From Listeria sp. PSOL-1 (GTDB taxonomy: Bacteria; Bacillota; Bacilli; Lactobacillales; Listeriaceae): a stretch of 64,000 bases of DNA. The notes under the pieces are model-generated. The model was not told the DNA's origin. It worked only from the letters and a program-made list of their open reading frames with translations, and did not search any database. The stretch spans positions 434,001-498,000 of the forward strand of contig NZ_LR760298.1 in NCBI RefSeq assembly GCF_902806445.1, given 5' to 3'. Below are positions 1 through 9,638 of this stretch, in pieces (positions within the stretch are counted from its first letter, which is position 1; each line of letters begins with the position of its first letter). Position numbers and translations under genes: made by a program.

Positions 1-967
1 CAGGTTGTAAAAATGTAGTGATAAGACGACTTGATAAAAGAACAGTGAGGCCAAACGAAACAGCAAGTAGTAACACGAATGTTTGCGCGGTATAGTCAGT
101 ATTTGCTGTCATTCCTTCACGAAAGGCTTTAATGAAAAAGCCATGTAATAAATAAACATAGAGCGTATTTTCCCCCCACTTTGTAAAAAATAATTTTCTT
201 TTCGGCACAAAAGTGAAAAAGGCAATCATTGCTGCAAAACTAACCATGTAAACAATGATCCGTATAAAAAGACCAAACCATTTTACTGCAACAAAGTCAG
301 TATAGGGCTTAGAACCAAAGAACCAATCTGCATTTAATGAAGGATTGGCAATAAGAAAGGCGACGATAAGAATAGCAATGATTCCACCGATAATCTTTGC
401 TTTATTTTGCTTCGCGAGCTTGAAATGCTCTGTTGTTAAGAAAAAACCAACTAAAAAGAATGGGAAAAACACAAATGTACGCGAAAGACTTAAAAAACCG
501 TCAATTTCGTTAAAATAGCCTGCTGTTAAACCGATGAGAATGGCAATTAAGATCGCTATAATAGGTTTTAATTTAGCAAAAGCTAGTAACATAACGTTCC
601 AAAAAACTAAACTGATTAAAAACCAAAGAGACCATTCTGGGTCAAGCATTTTAACAGATAAATGCGCTTCGTTAAGTAGAAAATAATAAAAGATAGAGTA
701 AATAAGCTGGAAGAAGATATAGGGTAAAATTAACTTTTTAATCGTTTTTCTTAAGTAACCAGGTTTACGAAATCCTTTTGCGAAAAAACCAGAGATTAAA
801 ATAAAAGTAGGCATATGAAAAGTATAAATAGACAGATAAAGGATATGAACACTTGTATAATCAGCAACAAAAGTTTCCATTAAATGCCCAAATACAACAA
901 AAAAGATTAAAATAAATTTGGCATTGTCAAAATAATAATCTCGTTCCTTTGCGACTTTTACCGTCAT
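1..967 (-). CDS. Acyltransferase family 3 membrane protein (partial, C-terminus outside window)
   Basis: I translated this frame by hand from the ATG at 965-967; it stays open to the window edge, giving about 322 residues without a stop. The N-terminus reads RDYYFDNAKFILIFFVVFGH, followed by many hydrophobic helices and a WSLWFLISLVFWNVML segment. That pattern is typical of multi-pass acyltransferase-3 / fucose-4-O-acetylase-like proteins, which O-acylate surface sugars using a cytoplasmic acyl donor. A weak ribosome site (GGTGAT) precedes the start. The substrate cannot be told from sequence. It reads in the same direction as clpE but is separated from it by a hairpin repeat, so it is probably transcribed separately. 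Confidence 0.75.
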   Translation of the reverse strand, partial: MTVKVAKERDYYFDNAKFILIFFVVFGHLMETFVADYTSVHILYLSIYTFHMPTFILISGFFAKGFRKPGYLRKTIKKLILPYIFFQLIYSIFYYFLLNEAHLSVKMLDPEWSLWFLISLVFWNVMLLAFAKLKPIIAILIAILIGLTAGYFNEIDGFLSLSRTFVFFPFFLVGFFLTTEHFKLAKQNKAKIIGGIIAILIVAFLIANPSLNADWFFGSKPYTDFVAVKWFGLFIRIIVYMVSFAAMIAFFTFVPKRKLFFTKWGENTLYVYLLHGFFIKAFREGMTANTDYTAQTFVLLLAVSFGLTVLLSSRLITTFLQP

Positions 968-1101
968 TAGATCACCACACAATTTCTTTATAAAATAAGT
1001 ATTGCATGATTAAATTCCCGCTAAAAGATGACAATAAACAGACAGATTGTTAACAATTTATTACATAGGAATCATTAGAAAAACGGAGTGAGTCTTTGAG
1101 A

Positions 1102-1223
1102 TAAAAAAATCGGCGACAAGCGCTCGTGATTTAAGTGGATTGCCATCACGTACAGTCGTACGTTCCGCTTCAGGATTCTGGCAAACTACTTAAATACAAA
1201 CGCTTTCGCTCGATTTATTGTGT
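1102..1223 (-). repeat. Dispersed 3'-UTR hairpin repeat, copy R1 (inverted orientation)
   Basis: This is a full-length member of the repeat family seen about ten times in the window. On the minus strand it begins ACACAATAAATCGAGCGAAA, continues through GTTTGCCAGAA and CGTACGACTGTACG, and ends near TTGTCGCCGATTT. The two halves are inverted copies (ATTTAAGT...TTGCCA against TGGCAA...ACTTAAAT), so the strand can fold into a long hairpin. It lies just downstream of the clpE stop. Confidence 0.85.
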
Positions 1224-1241
1224 TCAAAATGGGGAACTCAC

Positions 1242-1279
1242 GCTCGATTTTTTAAATCATATTTTCTTAAAAATCGAGC
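1242..1279. repeat. Hairpin made of repeat-end sequence
   Basis: GCTCGATTTTTTAA pairs with TTAAAAATCGAGC around an AT-rich loop. CTCGATTT is the terminal sequence of the neighbouring repeat R1, so this looks like an end-to-end remnant of the same family. It lies 36 bp from the clpE stop codon. No T-run follows on either strand, so it is not a canonical terminator. Confidence 0.55.
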
Positions 1280-1315
1280 TGAGTCATCTTATTTCCCAGA
1301 TTTACTCTGTTTTTC

Positions 1316-3493
1316 TTAAGCTTGTACAGAAACTTTCTCACTTACTTGAATTTTTCCATCTTGATCAAGGGCAGCTTCAAGTACTGTAGCATTTGGTTTT
1401 TCAATCAATAGATCAGCAATATGATCTTCTAAATGTTCTTGGATCGTTCTTCTAAGTGGACGTGCTCCGAATTTAGCATCGTATCCTTGTTCGATGAGTT
1501 TACTTTTTACTTCATTCGTTACGTTAATTGCTATTTGTTGATTTGCTAGGATTTCGTTTAAATCAGCAAGCATTAAGTCAACAATAACAAGCAGATCTTC
1601 TTGAGATAAGCTGTGGAACTCGATGACGCTATCAAGTCGATTTAAGAACTCTGGCTTGAAGTAATAGCCAAGGCGTGCAAGAAGTGATGAGCTGGAACTC
1701 AAATGATCATCATTTGCTTCTTTATTAAAGCCAACAGCTGCTTCTTTTTCTCCGGTTCCAGCATTGCTTGTCATAATGATCACTGTTTCTTTAAAACTGA
1801 TCGTTCTTCCTTGTGAATCAGTTAGGCGCCCATCTTCTAGAATCTGAAGGAACATATGTTGTACATCTGGGTGTGCTTTTTCCATTTCGTCAAGAAGTAA
1901 GATGCTGTACGGATTGCGCCGAACTTTTTCTGTTAATTGCCCTGCTTCTTCGTGACCAACATATCCTGGAGGTGAACCAATAAGTTTAGAGACACTGTGT
2001 TTTTCCATAAATTCGCTCATATCAAGACGAATCATTGCCTCTTCAGAACCAAATAATTCACTTGCAAGGGTGCGCCCTAGCTCTGTTTTTCCAACACCAG
2101 TTGGGCCGACAAAGAGGAATGAACCAATAGGGCGATTCTTTTGTTTTAGACCTACACGGCTACGTCTAATGGCTTTTGCAACTTTTTCTACAGCATCTTT
2201 TTGCCCGATCACTTTAGTGTTTAAATGGGATTCTAAATTTTTCATTTTGGATTGTTCATCTTGTTGTAGACGTCCTACTGGAATACCCGTTTTTTCTTCA
2301 ATCAGTTTTTGGATGTCAGATGCTTGGATAACTGGTCGTTCTGAAATGGTGCTGTTTGCTTTGTTTTCGTTGAGGCGTGTGATTTCATCACGAACATGGG
2401 CAGCTTTTTCGTAATCTTCATTTTTTAATGCCGTATTTTTTTCTTCTTCCAGTCTCATTAAGCGTTCATTTACTGTTTTTTCATCCATTATTTCGATGGT
2501 CAAATTATATTTTGAGCCGACTTCGTCCATCAAATCAATGGCTTTATCAGGTAAATGACGATCTTGAATATAACGTGCACTCAATGTGACGGCAGCTTTT
2601 AGACTTTCATCGGAGTAAACGACTTCATGAAAATCTTGATAGTTGTCTTTTAAACCGTTAAGAATAGTTAAAGTGGTATCTTCGCTTGGTTCGTTGACAA
2701 TAACGGGTTGAAATCTACGTTCAAGTGCAGCATCTTTTTCGATTTTGCGATACTCAGAAAGCGTGGTTGCACCGATCAACTGTAGTTCACCACGAGCAAG
2801 TGCTGGTTTTAAAATATTGCCTGCATCCATTGAACCTTCTGCAGAGCCAGCTCCTACAATCGTGTGCACTTCATCGATGAATAAAATCGTATTTTTGCGT
2901 TCACTAAGTTCAGTGATTAATTGTTTCATGCGCTCTTCAAATTGGCCACGGATGCCCGTTCCTGAAACAAGTGAGGCAACATCAAGCAAGATAATTTCTC
3001 TATTTAGTAGTTTATTTGGTACGTTTCCTTGCATGATTGCATTTGCTAGCCCTTCTGCAATGGCTGTTTTACCGACACCTGGTTCACCGATTAATACAGG
3101 ATTATTTTTGTTACGACGATTTAAAATCTCAATGGTACGTTTAATTTCTTCATCTCGTCCAATAACAGGATCAAGCTGATTTTTTTTGGCTAAATTAGTT
3201 AAGTTTGTGCCGTACTCATCAAGTAAGCCGTTACCTGTAGCACCAGCTTGCGTTTTTACACGACTATTTTTATATTGTTCAAATTGATTTTGGTTTGCTG
3301 CGTTTTGCCCGCTTAGTTGGCGAAATAGATCATCGAATGGAGTGTTTCCGGAAAAGCTACTTCTATTCATTTGGCCTTGTTTGCGTAATTCGGCGTAGCA
3401 AGTTTCACATAAAGGCATTTCTATACGTTGCCCATTGACGTTCATATATAATTGAATTCTAGCTTCATTTTGATGACAGTTTTGACATTTCAT
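1316..3493 (-). CDS. clpE: ATP-dependent Clp protease ATP-binding subunit ClpE
   Basis: AAA+ unfoldase of the Clp/Hsp100 class that feeds misfolded proteins to ClpP in the cytoplasm. The 725-residue product starts with the ClpE-type C4 zinc finger (Cys3, Cys6, Cys29, Cys32). It has two ATPase modules with Walker A motifs GEPGVGKTA (about residue 137) and GPTGVGKTE (about 465), and a UVR-like coiled segment between them ([16 protein letters not shown]). The zinc finger and the missing long ClpC N-domain separate it from ClpC. The start follows a strong AAAGGAGG site. It is monocistronic and preceded by two CtsR boxes, as known for ClpE in Listeria and Bacillus. Confidence 0.97.
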   Translation of the reverse strand: MKCQNCHQNEARIQLYMNVNGQRIEMPLCETCYAELRKQGQMNRSSFSGNTPFDDLFRQLSGQNAANQNQFEQYKNSRVKTQAGATGNGLLDEYGTNLTNLAKKNQLDPVIGRDEEIKRTIEILNRRNKNNPVLIGEPGVGKTAIAEGLANAIMQGNVPNKLLNREIILLDVASLVSGTGIRGQFEERMKQLITELSERKNTILFIDEVHTIVGAGSAEGSMDAGNILKPALARGELQLIGATTLSEYRKIEKDAALERRFQPVIVNEPSEDTTLTILNGLKDNYQDFHEVVYSDESLKAAVTLSARYIQDRHLPDKAIDLMDEVGSKYNLTIEIMDEKTVNERLMRLEEEKNTALKNEDYEKAAHVRDEITRLNENKANSTISERPVIQASDIQKLIEEKTGIPVGRLQQDEQSKMKNLESHLNTKVIGQKDAVEKVAKAIRRSRVGLKQKNRPIGSFLFVGPTGVGKTELGRTLASELFGSEEAMIRLDMSEFMEKHSVSKLIGSPPGYVGHEEAGQLTEKVRRNPYSILLLDEMEKAHPDVQHMFLQILEDGRLTDSQGRTISFKETVIIMTSNAGTGEKEAAVGFNKEANDDHLSSSSSLLARLGYYFKPEFLNRLDSVIEFHSLSQEDLLVIVDLMLADLNEILANQQIAINVTNEVKSKLIEQGYDAKFGARPLRRTIQEHLEDHIADLLIEKPNATVLEAALDQDGKIQVSEKVSVQA

Positions 3494-3542
3494 AAGTCAA
3501 ATTCCTCCTTTAAAATTGAGAAATAGTAAAAGGTCTTTTGAC

Positions 3543-3598
3543 TTTGACTATCTTTGACCTTATGTTTATAGTATAACTTGACTTATTCTGACTTTCAA
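3543..3598 (-). promoter_or_regulatory. clpE promoter with two CtsR operators
   Basis: On the minus strand, GGTCAAAGATAGTCAAA (3543-3559) matches the CtsR heptad repeat RGTCAAA-NAN-RGTCAAA exactly. A second, weaker copy, AGTCAGAATAAGTCAAG, lies at 3577-3593. A sigma-A promoter, TTGAAA (3593-3598) and TATACT (3570-3575) with a 17-bp spacer, has one box inside the spacer and the other just downstream of the -10. This layout fits steric repression by CtsR. Confidence 0.9.
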
Positions 3599-3718
3599 GT
3601 GTTTTGCTCAAAAAACTTTATTTGAGTTCACATTTTAAAACTTCATAAAAAGAACTGTGCACTTTAAACCGCGAGCACAGCTTTATATCTAAATTCAAAG
3701 CAGAAAAAAATTCCTTAT

Positions 3719-4330
3719 TTAATAAATAGGCAACAATGATAGCAGTAAAAAAATGAATAATACATGGGATAAATAAGTCATCAGTAGACTTGGACGGTAA
3801 AGATAAAGCAAGTTCCAAAAGAGATTAGCTATAAGCGTGCTGATGATTAGAGCGAAACTGTCACTAAAGCTTATAAGGATGGTAATTAACGCTGTGCTTA
3901 TTACAATGGCGAGCCAAGGTTTAACTAACTTTAATAATCGATTAAGTACAAATCCGCGCCAGAAAATTTCTTCACCTGGGATAATCGCTACAATGAGAAG
4001 AAGCCAAATCGGCCAAGAATCAGTAGCGAATGTACTAAAAGCGGCACGAACGGATTTATCAAGTCCAAAAGGTAAGATTTTAAGCAGTAAAGCGCCTAAA
4101 TAAAAAATTATGTATAAGACAACACTTGAGAAAATGGCTGGAATAAGACCGCCAAAAAAAGAATATCTTTTTTTCAAATCAACAGTAAAAATGCTGAAGC
4201 TAAGTAAAAATAACATACTGGCTCCGTATATATACCAGAAGCTCTCTGTATAATTAAATGTAATGAAAATCAAGATGGCAGAAATAATAAGACCGATAAT
4301 TAATTTTAAATCTATCTTGCTGCTTTTCAA
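3719..4330 (-). CDS. CPBP family intramembrane metalloprotease
   Basis: A 203-residue, highly hydrophobic protein with about six to seven membrane segments. It carries the CPBP (Abi, CAAX-protease-like) signature PGEEIFWRGFVLNRL, with the glutamate pair and arginine expected for the active site. Downstream, LFWNLLYLY and YLSHVLFIF supply the later conserved Asn and His positions. In Gram-positives such proteins are linked to bacteriocin self-immunity or to surface peptide processing, but no bacteriocin genes are visible nearby, so the role here is unknown. It is monocistronic and divergent from the carotenoid-type gene at 4517. The length is normal for the family. Confidence 0.85.
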   Translation of the reverse strand: MKSSKIDLKLIIGLIISAILIFITFNYTESFWYIYGASMLFLLSFSIFTVDLKKRYSFFGGLIPAIFSSVVLYIIFYLGALLLKILPFGLDKSVRAAFSTFATDSWPIWLLLIVAIIPGEEIFWRGFVLNRLLKLVKPWLAIVISTALITILISFSDSFALIISTLIANLFWNLLYLYRPSLLMTYLSHVLFIFLLLSLLPIY

Positions 4331-4516
4331 TTGAATAACTCCTCTACATAAAAAACTTCTTACTCTAAGTACTTTAAATGAAAAAATTCACTTTGGCAAC
4401 AAATATAGATTAAATCGGTTTAAAGTTGTAATTTTTATAAAAAAAGAGGAGATTATGGCTGATAACTGGTATAATAATCAATAGCGTAGTTCGTTTGAAT
4501 AGAAGGAGTGCTTTTA

Positions 4517-5293
4517 GTGCTAGAAAAAAACTACAAATTTTTACTATGGATTTATATTTTTTGGTTTTTAGGAAGTGTGCTGCTCACTTCACTTCATATT
4601 TTGGGGCCGGAATTAACAAGTATTCATTCCTTATTCTTGATTTTTGCTGGAATTTTTGCAGCTGTCTTTTTTATTATGCAGTATGGTAAGGGACTGGGGT
4701 TAGCGATTACCATTTTAATTTTTGTTGTGACACTTTGTATTGAATGGATGCAGCTTAGTTATACTGGAAATGCGGCTAGCGAGAGTTTTGAAATGGTCTT
4801 AAATGGCATGCCAATTACTTTTGCTTTTATTTGGATAGGCCTTATCGCAGGAACCCATATTATTGCTAGGGAGATAACGCTTAAGATCAACATTGATTGG
4901 ATACGCGGTGGAATTTATGCGATTATTGGTGCAACGATGATCATGTTTTTTGAAATTCTGATTGATCCCATTTTACTTCAAGCTAAGCGCTTATTTTTAA
5001 TGAATCTTGGGTTTACGGATATTCAAGTATCGGATCTTGTTAATTGGTGGACACTTGGACTTATTTTGCACTTGATGATTTATTTTATTTTAAGTTTAAC
5101 GAATCGTTGGGAGAATTTGAAATATCCAGATTTAAAATCAGAAATTATTACGGTTTATTGGATCATTATTGTTTTCTTTGTCTTTTTATCATCTTTTGGT
5201 GGTTTATGGTTTTCGATTGCTATTACTTTATTTGCGAATCTACTTTTTACAAGTGGCTATTATTTAAGTTTAGCTAAAAATAGAAAAAAATAA
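4517..5293 (+). CDS. Carotenoid biosynthesis protein, CruF-like (DUF422)
   Basis: A 258-residue integral membrane protein with about seven hydrophobic segments and a polar motif ASESFEMVLNGMPITF, characteristic of the DUF422 (COG2324) group. CruF members hydrate carotenoid ends. I chose the GTG at 4517, eight bases after GGAG; an upstream in-frame GTG at 4508 overlaps that ribosome site. It converges on a CrtN-like desaturase (5360-6799, minus strand), which supports a carotenoid or isoprenoid-modifying role. No squalene/phytoene synthase lies in the window, so the substrate would have to come from elsewhere. The exact reaction is inferred only. Confidence 0.75.
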   Translation: MLEKNYKFLLWIYIFWFLGSVLLTSLHILGPELTSIHSLFLIFAGIFAAVFFIMQYGKGLGLAITILIFVVTLCIEWMQLSYTGNAASESFEMVLNGMPITFAFIWIGLIAGTHIIAREITLKINIDWIRGGIYAIIGATMIMFFEILIDPILLQAKRLFLMNLGFTDIQVSDLVNWWTLGLILHLMIYFILSLTNRWENLKYPDLKSEIITVYWIIIVFFVFLSSFGGLWFSIAITLFANLLFTSGYYLSLAKNRKK

Positions 5294-5366
5294 GCAAACG
5301 CATTTAACAAGTTGATTCTAATCTATTAGAAAAGTTTAAAAACCTGAAATGCGTATTGCTTATTTT
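5289..5366. terminator. Bidirectional terminator between DUF422 gene and crtN-like gene
   Basis: AATAAGCAAACGCATTT pairs with AAATGCGTATTGCTTATT, flanked by T-rich and A-rich tracts on both sides. It sits between two convergent genes and overlaps the last codons of both. Confidence 0.75.
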
Positions 5367-6799
5367 TTCATGCGTTTCATAAATAATTTAGTAGCAATGG
5401 CTGCTCCTTCTAGAATGGTAGGAAGTGAGCTACCAGGGTGAGCGTCTCGGCCAACGATATAGGCGTTTTTCATGCGGCGGCTTAACATGCTAGGCATGCG
5501 GAAAGGGCCTAGCTGACTAAATGTTTGTTGCATTCCAAAAAGCGCGCCAAGGTGAAGATGATAATCGTTTTCCCAATCAATTGGTGTGATAACTTTTTCG
5601 CAAACAATATGGTTTTCAAGATCAGGTAAATCTAGTTTTGTTTGTACTTGTTTCATTATTTTATCGCGGAAAGTTTGTTTGATATCATTCCAAGGGGTCG
5701 CACTTTTATTATTTGGTACATAAACGATAATCCGAATACTAGAATGCCCAATTGGAGCAAGTGAAGTATCATTTGGGGAAGGATTCGTAATATGGATTAT
5801 GTTATCTTCTGCTGTGTTTTTAAAAAGTACGGTTTGGTGGGCAATTGGGAACTGTTTATCCAGTCCTAAATAAATGACAAAGCCACTTGCTGAATATTTA
5901 CTTGCCTCAATCTTTTTTTTCTTAAATGGCCGTTTATTTTTGAAAAGATTTAACATGGAATAAGCAAAATCTCCATTAATGAAAAATGCATCACCGGTTA
6001 TTTTTTCACCAGTTGAAAGGGTCATTGATTGAATGGTTCTATTTTTTATCTCAAAGTCAGTTACTTTACTGTTTAAAAAGATTTTTCCACCGCTATTCGT
6101 GATATAATCGGCCATTGTTTTTGTTAACAGATGTTGGCCGCCTGTTGTGTGGTATGTGCCGTAATAATATTCAGCAAAGGGAATAACACTATAAGCAGCT
6201 GGTGTATCTTCTGGCGCCATTCCTAAGTATTTCGTTTGAAAGGAGAAAGCAAGACGCAAACGTTTATCATAAAAATAACGCGAAATTTCATCTGATAAAT
6301 TACGTCCAATATGAAGACTTGGAATCGCTCGAATCATATTGGGCTTAAAATAATCGAATAAACTTGAAAAAGAAGATTCATTTAGTGGTGTGATAAAAAG
6401 CATTTTTTTCGCATTATCAGTCATGAATTTCAAGTAATTTTCTTCATTTCCAGGGAAAGCTTTGTTAATTTCACGTAGCATCGTGGCTTGGTTATCAGAT
6501 GGTGAAAATTTGAGATCGCCAAAATGGAGTTCGTAAGTCGGTTGAATGGGTATAAAATTAATATAGTCGCGAATATTTAAACCACATTCCATAAAAAGTG
6601 CAGTAAAGACATGTGGCATCGTAATGGATGCAGGGCCGATGTCAAAACGATAATTCCCTAATTCTAATATACCGGTTCGGCCGCCAATTTGATTGTTTTT
6701 TTCATAAATTTCTACTTGATAACCATGATAAATAAGGCGCATTGCAGCAGCTAGGCCACCGGGTCCAGCCCCGATGATAATTACTTTCTTAGTTGTCAC
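5360..6799 (-). CDS. Phytoene desaturase-like FAD oxidoreductase (CrtN/CrtI family)
   Basis: A flavoprotein amine-oxidase-fold enzyme that would desaturate or oxidise a long isoprenoid at the membrane. The N-terminus VIIIGAGPGGLAAAMRL is the FAD Rossmann motif, followed by YEKNNQIGGRTG. The C-terminus has the carotenoid-desaturase signature AYIVGRDAHPGSSLPTILEG. I start at the GTG at 6799, seven bases after AAAGGAGG, giving 479 residues; an upstream in-frame ATG adds residues with no ribosome site. Listeria are usually unpigmented, so this may serve a colourless isoprenoid or be a relic. It is convergent with the DUF422 gene. The family is secure, the substrate is not. Confidence 0.88.
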   Translation of the reverse strand: MTTKKVIIIGAGPGGLAAAMRLIYHGYQVEIYEKNNQIGGRTGILELGNYRFDIGPASITMPHVFTALFMECGLNIRDYINFIPIQPTYELHFGDLKFSPSDNQATMLREINKAFPGNEENYLKFMTDNAKKMLFITPLNESSFSSLFDYFKPNMIRAIPSLHIGRNLSDEISRYFYDKRLRLAFSFQTKYLGMAPEDTPAAYSVIPFAEYYYGTYHTTGGQHLLTKTMADYITNSGGKIFLNSKVTDFEIKNRTIQSMTLSTGEKITGDAFFINGDFAYSMLNLFKNKRPFKKKKIEASKYSASGFVIYLGLDKQFPIAHQTVLFKNTAEDNIIHITNPSPNDTSLAPIGHSSIRIIVYVPNNKSATPWNDIKQTFRDKIMKQVQTKLDLPDLENHIVCEKVITPIDWENDYHLHLGALFGMQQTFSQLGPFRMPSMLSRRMKNAYIVGRDAHPGSSLPTILEGAAIATKLFMKRMKK

Positions 6800-6926
6800 A
6801 AGGGAGCCTCCTTTCGTATTATTGCTTTTGGCAATTAAAAAAAGCCTGAAAAGTTTTTGAATCAGCGCTTTATACAATTTATAAGGAAAGAAATCATTTC
6901 TTTCCTTATAAAATCTTGTTTTTTAT

Positions 6927-7121
6927 TTAGTGATCATTTTGAGATGAGTGGATGATTTTGTAATTTCGATGATTGACGACTGTTTTTTCTTCAATTCCTA
7001 GGCGATCGAAATTTTCTGTACGGGTTAGAACAACAATTACGGAATTTTCATTTATCTTTTCTACAATTCCTGTATGGCCATTTTTGCATTCAATAATATC
7101 GCCAACATGCACGTCTGCCAT
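6927..7121 (-). CDS. DUF2187 family small protein (YkvS-like)
   Basis: A 64-residue protein reading MADVHVGDIIECKNGHTG, with a KOW-like beta-rich pattern (GDIIECKNGHTGIVEKINENS) typical of DUF2187. The start at 7121 is seven bases after AAGGAGT; the longer frame starting at GTG 7130 overlaps that site. No function is established for the family. It lies between the desaturase and ptsH and is transcribed away from ptsH with its own leader. Confidence 0.8.
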   Translation of the reverse strand: MADVHVGDIIECKNGHTGIVEKINENSVIVVLTRTENFDRLGIEEKTVVNHRNYKIIHSSQNDH

Positions 7122-7313
7122 TGCTATCACTCCTTATGATTTATAAAAATTTGTAAAAGAAATGCCTTTACCTTTGAGCTTTCATATTAGTTTGCACCAT
7201 CTTGTTAATAAAATCAACTAAAGGCTTCTAAAATAATATCATAAATTTTGCGTTTTTTCCATAAAAGATGAATGAAATAGTTAAAATAAAATAAGTCATA
7301 TAACAAGATGGCA

Positions 7314-7412
7314 TTGCGTTTTTAAAAAAGGTCAGCTAAAATAGAAAGTAAGTGATTTTTTACACTAAATTCTCAAGAAATAGTTGTATCCATGAAAAAA
7401 ACATGTTACTCT
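7314..7412 (+). promoter_or_regulatory. Two candidate sigma-A promoters for ptsHI
   Basis: The first candidate is TTGCGT (7314-7319), 17 bp, TAAAAT (7337-7342). The second is TTGTAT (7384-7389), 17 bp, TACTCT (7407-7412). Both point to ptsH and would give leaders of roughly 155 and 85 nt. The rest of the 382-bp gap between 7121 and 7504 is AT-rich with no reading frame I can support. Confidence 0.5.
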
Positions 7413-7503
7413 GTTTAATTGAAGGATATTCTTTTTTTGCTGAATAAAATTTTTTGGTGGAAAAAGTCAAAATAAATTTTGGTCTACAAAGGAGAATGTA
7501 ATT

Positions 7504-7770
7504 ATGGAACAAGCAAGTTTTAAAATAATTGATGAAACAGGAATTCACGCACGACCGGCAACAGTACTCGTTCAGGCTGCAAGTAAATACACTTCTGATG
7601 TTCAACTTGAATACACAGATAAAAAAGTAAACCTTAAATCTATCATGGGTGTTATGTCTCTTGGCGTTGGCCAAAATGCTGAGGTTGTCATTTATGCTGA
7701 GGGAAGCGATGAAAAAGAAGCAATTACAGGCTTAACTGAGGTACTTAAGAAAGAAGGCTTGGCTGAATAA
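7504..7770 (+). CDS. ptsH: Phosphocarrier protein HPr
   Basis: General PTS phosphocarrier of 88 residues. It accepts phosphate from enzyme I on His15 (GIHARPA) and passes it to the sugar-specific EIIA proteins. The regulatory Ser46 site (NLKSIMGVM), phosphorylated by HPr kinase to give the CcpA co-repressor in Firmicutes, is intact. A good AAAGGAG site precedes the ATG. The stop codon overlaps the ptsI start by one base (TAATG), so the two are translationally coupled. Confidence 0.98.
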   Translation: MEQASFKIIDETGIHARPATVLVQAASKYTSDVQLEYTDKKVNLKSIMGVMSLGVGQNAEVVIYAEGSDEKEAITGLTEVLKKEGLAE

Positions 7771-9488
7771 TGACAAAAGAGTTGAAAGGTATCGCAGCAT
7801 CTGATGGGATTGCCATTGCGAAAGCTTATCTGCTCGTAGAACCAGATCTTTCTTTTGAAAAGTCGGTTGTAACCGATGCAGAAAGTGAAGTTAAACGTTT
7901 TCATAGTGCTGTTGAAATTTCTAAAAAAGAACTAGCAACAATTCGCGATAAAGCGGCGGCTAGCCTTGGCGAAGATAAGGCTCAAATTTTTGATGCACAT
8001 TTACTTGTCTTAAATGATCCAGAATTACTTGGACCCATTGAAGAAAGTATTAAATCAAGCAAATCAAATGCGGAATTTGCGCTTAAGGAAACAACAGATA
8101 CATTTATTGGCATGTTTGAATCGATGGATAACGAATATATGCGTGAACGTGCAGCTGATATTAAAGACGTTCGTAAACGCGTGCTTTCGCATCTTTTAGG
8201 TGTATCCATTCCAAATCCAGCATTAATTGATGAGGAAGTTGTTGTTGTTGCAGCAGATTTAACACCGTCTGATACAGCACAACTTAATCGCAATTTTGTT
8301 AAAGGTTTTGTAACAGATATTGGTGGGCGTACGTCCCATTCTGCCATTATGGCTCGTTCCCTTGAGATTCCAGCCATTGTTGGTACAAAAGAAGTAACAG
8401 CAAGTGTTAAAAATGACCAAATGATCATTATCGATGGGCTTGAAGGAAATGTAATTATTGAGCCAACTGATGATCAAATCGCTCATTACAAGCAAGTTCA
8501 ATCCGATTTTGCTCGTCAAAAAGCAGAATGGGAAAAACTAAAACATGAGAAAACAGTTTCCAAAGATGGTATTCATGTTGAGCTTGCTGCTAATATTGGT
8601 ACGCCAAATGATCTTGAAGGCGTCAATGCAAATGGTGGTGAAGCAGTAGGGCTTTATAGAACTGAATTCTTGTATATGGGTCGTGACAACTTCCCAACAG
8701 AAGAAGAGCAATTTGAAGCCTACAAAACTGTTTTGGAAGGTATGAAAGATCGTTCTGTTGTCGTTCGTACACTGGATATCGGTGGAGACAAAACACTTCC
8801 TTACCTTGAGCTTCCAGAAGAGATGAACCCATTCTTAGGGTTCAGAGCTATTCGTTTGTGTTTTGCTAATCAAGAGTTGTTCCGTACACAGTTACGTGCG
8901 TTACTTCGTGCAAGTGTGTATGGAAAGCTTAAAATCATGTTTCCAATGATTGCTACGATTGGCGAGTTCCGTCAAGCAAAAGCAATTTTACTTGACGAAA
9001 AAGAGAAATTAGTTGCGTCTGGCACAAAAGTCGCTGATGATATCGAACTTGGTATTATGATTGAAATTCCAGCAGCAGCAGTTTTAGCTGATCAATTTGC
9101 AAAAGAAGTAGATTTCTTCTCAATTGGAACAAACGATTTGATTCAATATACGATGGCTGCGGATCGGATGAATGAACGTGTTGCTTACCTTTATCAGCCG
9201 TACAATCCATCTATTCTAAGATTGATCAAAAATGTCATTAATGCATCACACAAAGAGGGCAAATGGACTGGTATGTGTGGCGAAATGGCAGGAGATCAAA
9301 CAGCAATTCCTCTTCTTCTTGGTATGGGACTAGATGAGTTTTCAATGAGTGCATCAAGTATTCTTAAGTCACGTTCACTTATCAAGCGCTTAGATAAGTC
9401 AGAAATGGCAAAACTAGCTGAAGAAGCATTAACAAAGGGTACAGCTGAAGAAGTTGTTGATTTGGTTAATAAATATACGGCTGAGTAA
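7770..9488 (+). CDS. ptsI: Phosphoenolpyruvate-protein phosphotransferase (PTS enzyme I)
   Basis: Cytoplasmic enzyme that autophosphorylates from phosphoenolpyruvate and charges HPr. The 572-residue length is normal. It has the N-terminal HPr-binding region, the phosphohistidine loop [13 protein letters not shown] (about residue 190), the PEP-binding barrel with [13 protein letters not shown], and the C-terminal signature [16 protein letters not shown]. It overlaps ptsH by one base and is followed by a strong terminator, so ptsHI form a two-gene operon. Confidence 0.98.
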   Translation: MTKELKGIAASDGIAIAKAYLLVEPDLSFEKSVVTDAESEVKRFHSAVEISKKELATIRDKAAASLGEDKAQIFDAHLLVLNDPELLGPIEESIKSSKSNAEFALKETTDTFIGMFESMDNEYMRERAADIKDVRKRVLSHLLGVSIPNPALIDEEVVVVAADLTPSDTAQLNRNFVKGFVTDIGGRTSHSAIMARSLEIPAIVGTKEVTASVKNDQMIIIDGLEGNVIIEPTDDQIAHYKQVQSDFARQKAEWEKLKHEKTVSKDGIHVELAANIGTPNDLEGVNANGGEAVGLYRTEFLYMGRDNFPTEEEQFEAYKTVLEGMKDRSVVVRTLDIGGDKTLPYLELPEEMNPFLGFRAIRLCFANQELFRTQLRALLRASVYGKLKIMFPMIATIGEFRQAKAILLDEKEKLVASGTKVADDIELGIMIEIPAAAVLADQFAKEVDFFSIGTNDLIQYTMAADRMNERVAYLYQPYNPSILRLIKNVINASHKEGKWTGMCGEMAGDQTAIPLLLGMGLDEFSMSASSILKSRSLIKRLDKSEMAKLAEEALTKGTAEEVVDLVNKYTAE

Positions 9489-9505
9489 TTTATGATCAGC
9501 AAATG

Positions 9506-9545
9506 AAAAACTGCGTGATCTCAAGAGAGATCACGCAGTTTTTTC
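9506..9545 (+). terminator. Rho-independent terminator of ptsHI
   Basis: AAAACTGCGTGATCTC and GAGATCACGCAGTTTT form a perfect 16-bp stem with an AAGA loop, followed by a T-run. Confidence 0.95.
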
Positions 9546-9577
9546 TATAAGTGTAACTAAAAATACATCATTGTAAC

Positions 9578-9607
9578 TTGAAAGTTGCTCTTTAAACAAC
9601 GTATAAT
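9578..9607 (+). promoter_or_regulatory. Promoter of the ElyC/YdcF-like gene
   Basis: TTGAAA (9578-9583) and TATAAT (9602-9607) are separated by 18 bp. The promoter lies directly behind the ptsI terminator. Confidence 0.6.
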
Positions 9608-9638
9608 TAAAGAGAAATTGAAAAAAGGAGGAACAGCT

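Noticed and set aside
1135-1389. 84-codon plus-strand open frame overlapping repeat R1 and the clpE end
   Set aside because: No ribosome site; it runs through the repeat hairpin and antisense to the clpE coding region.
4455-4484. Nine-codon ORF (MADNWYNNQ) behind GAGGAG upstream of the DUF422 gene
   Set aside because: Ribosome site is only three bases from the ATG and the peptide has no feature that suggests a leader function.
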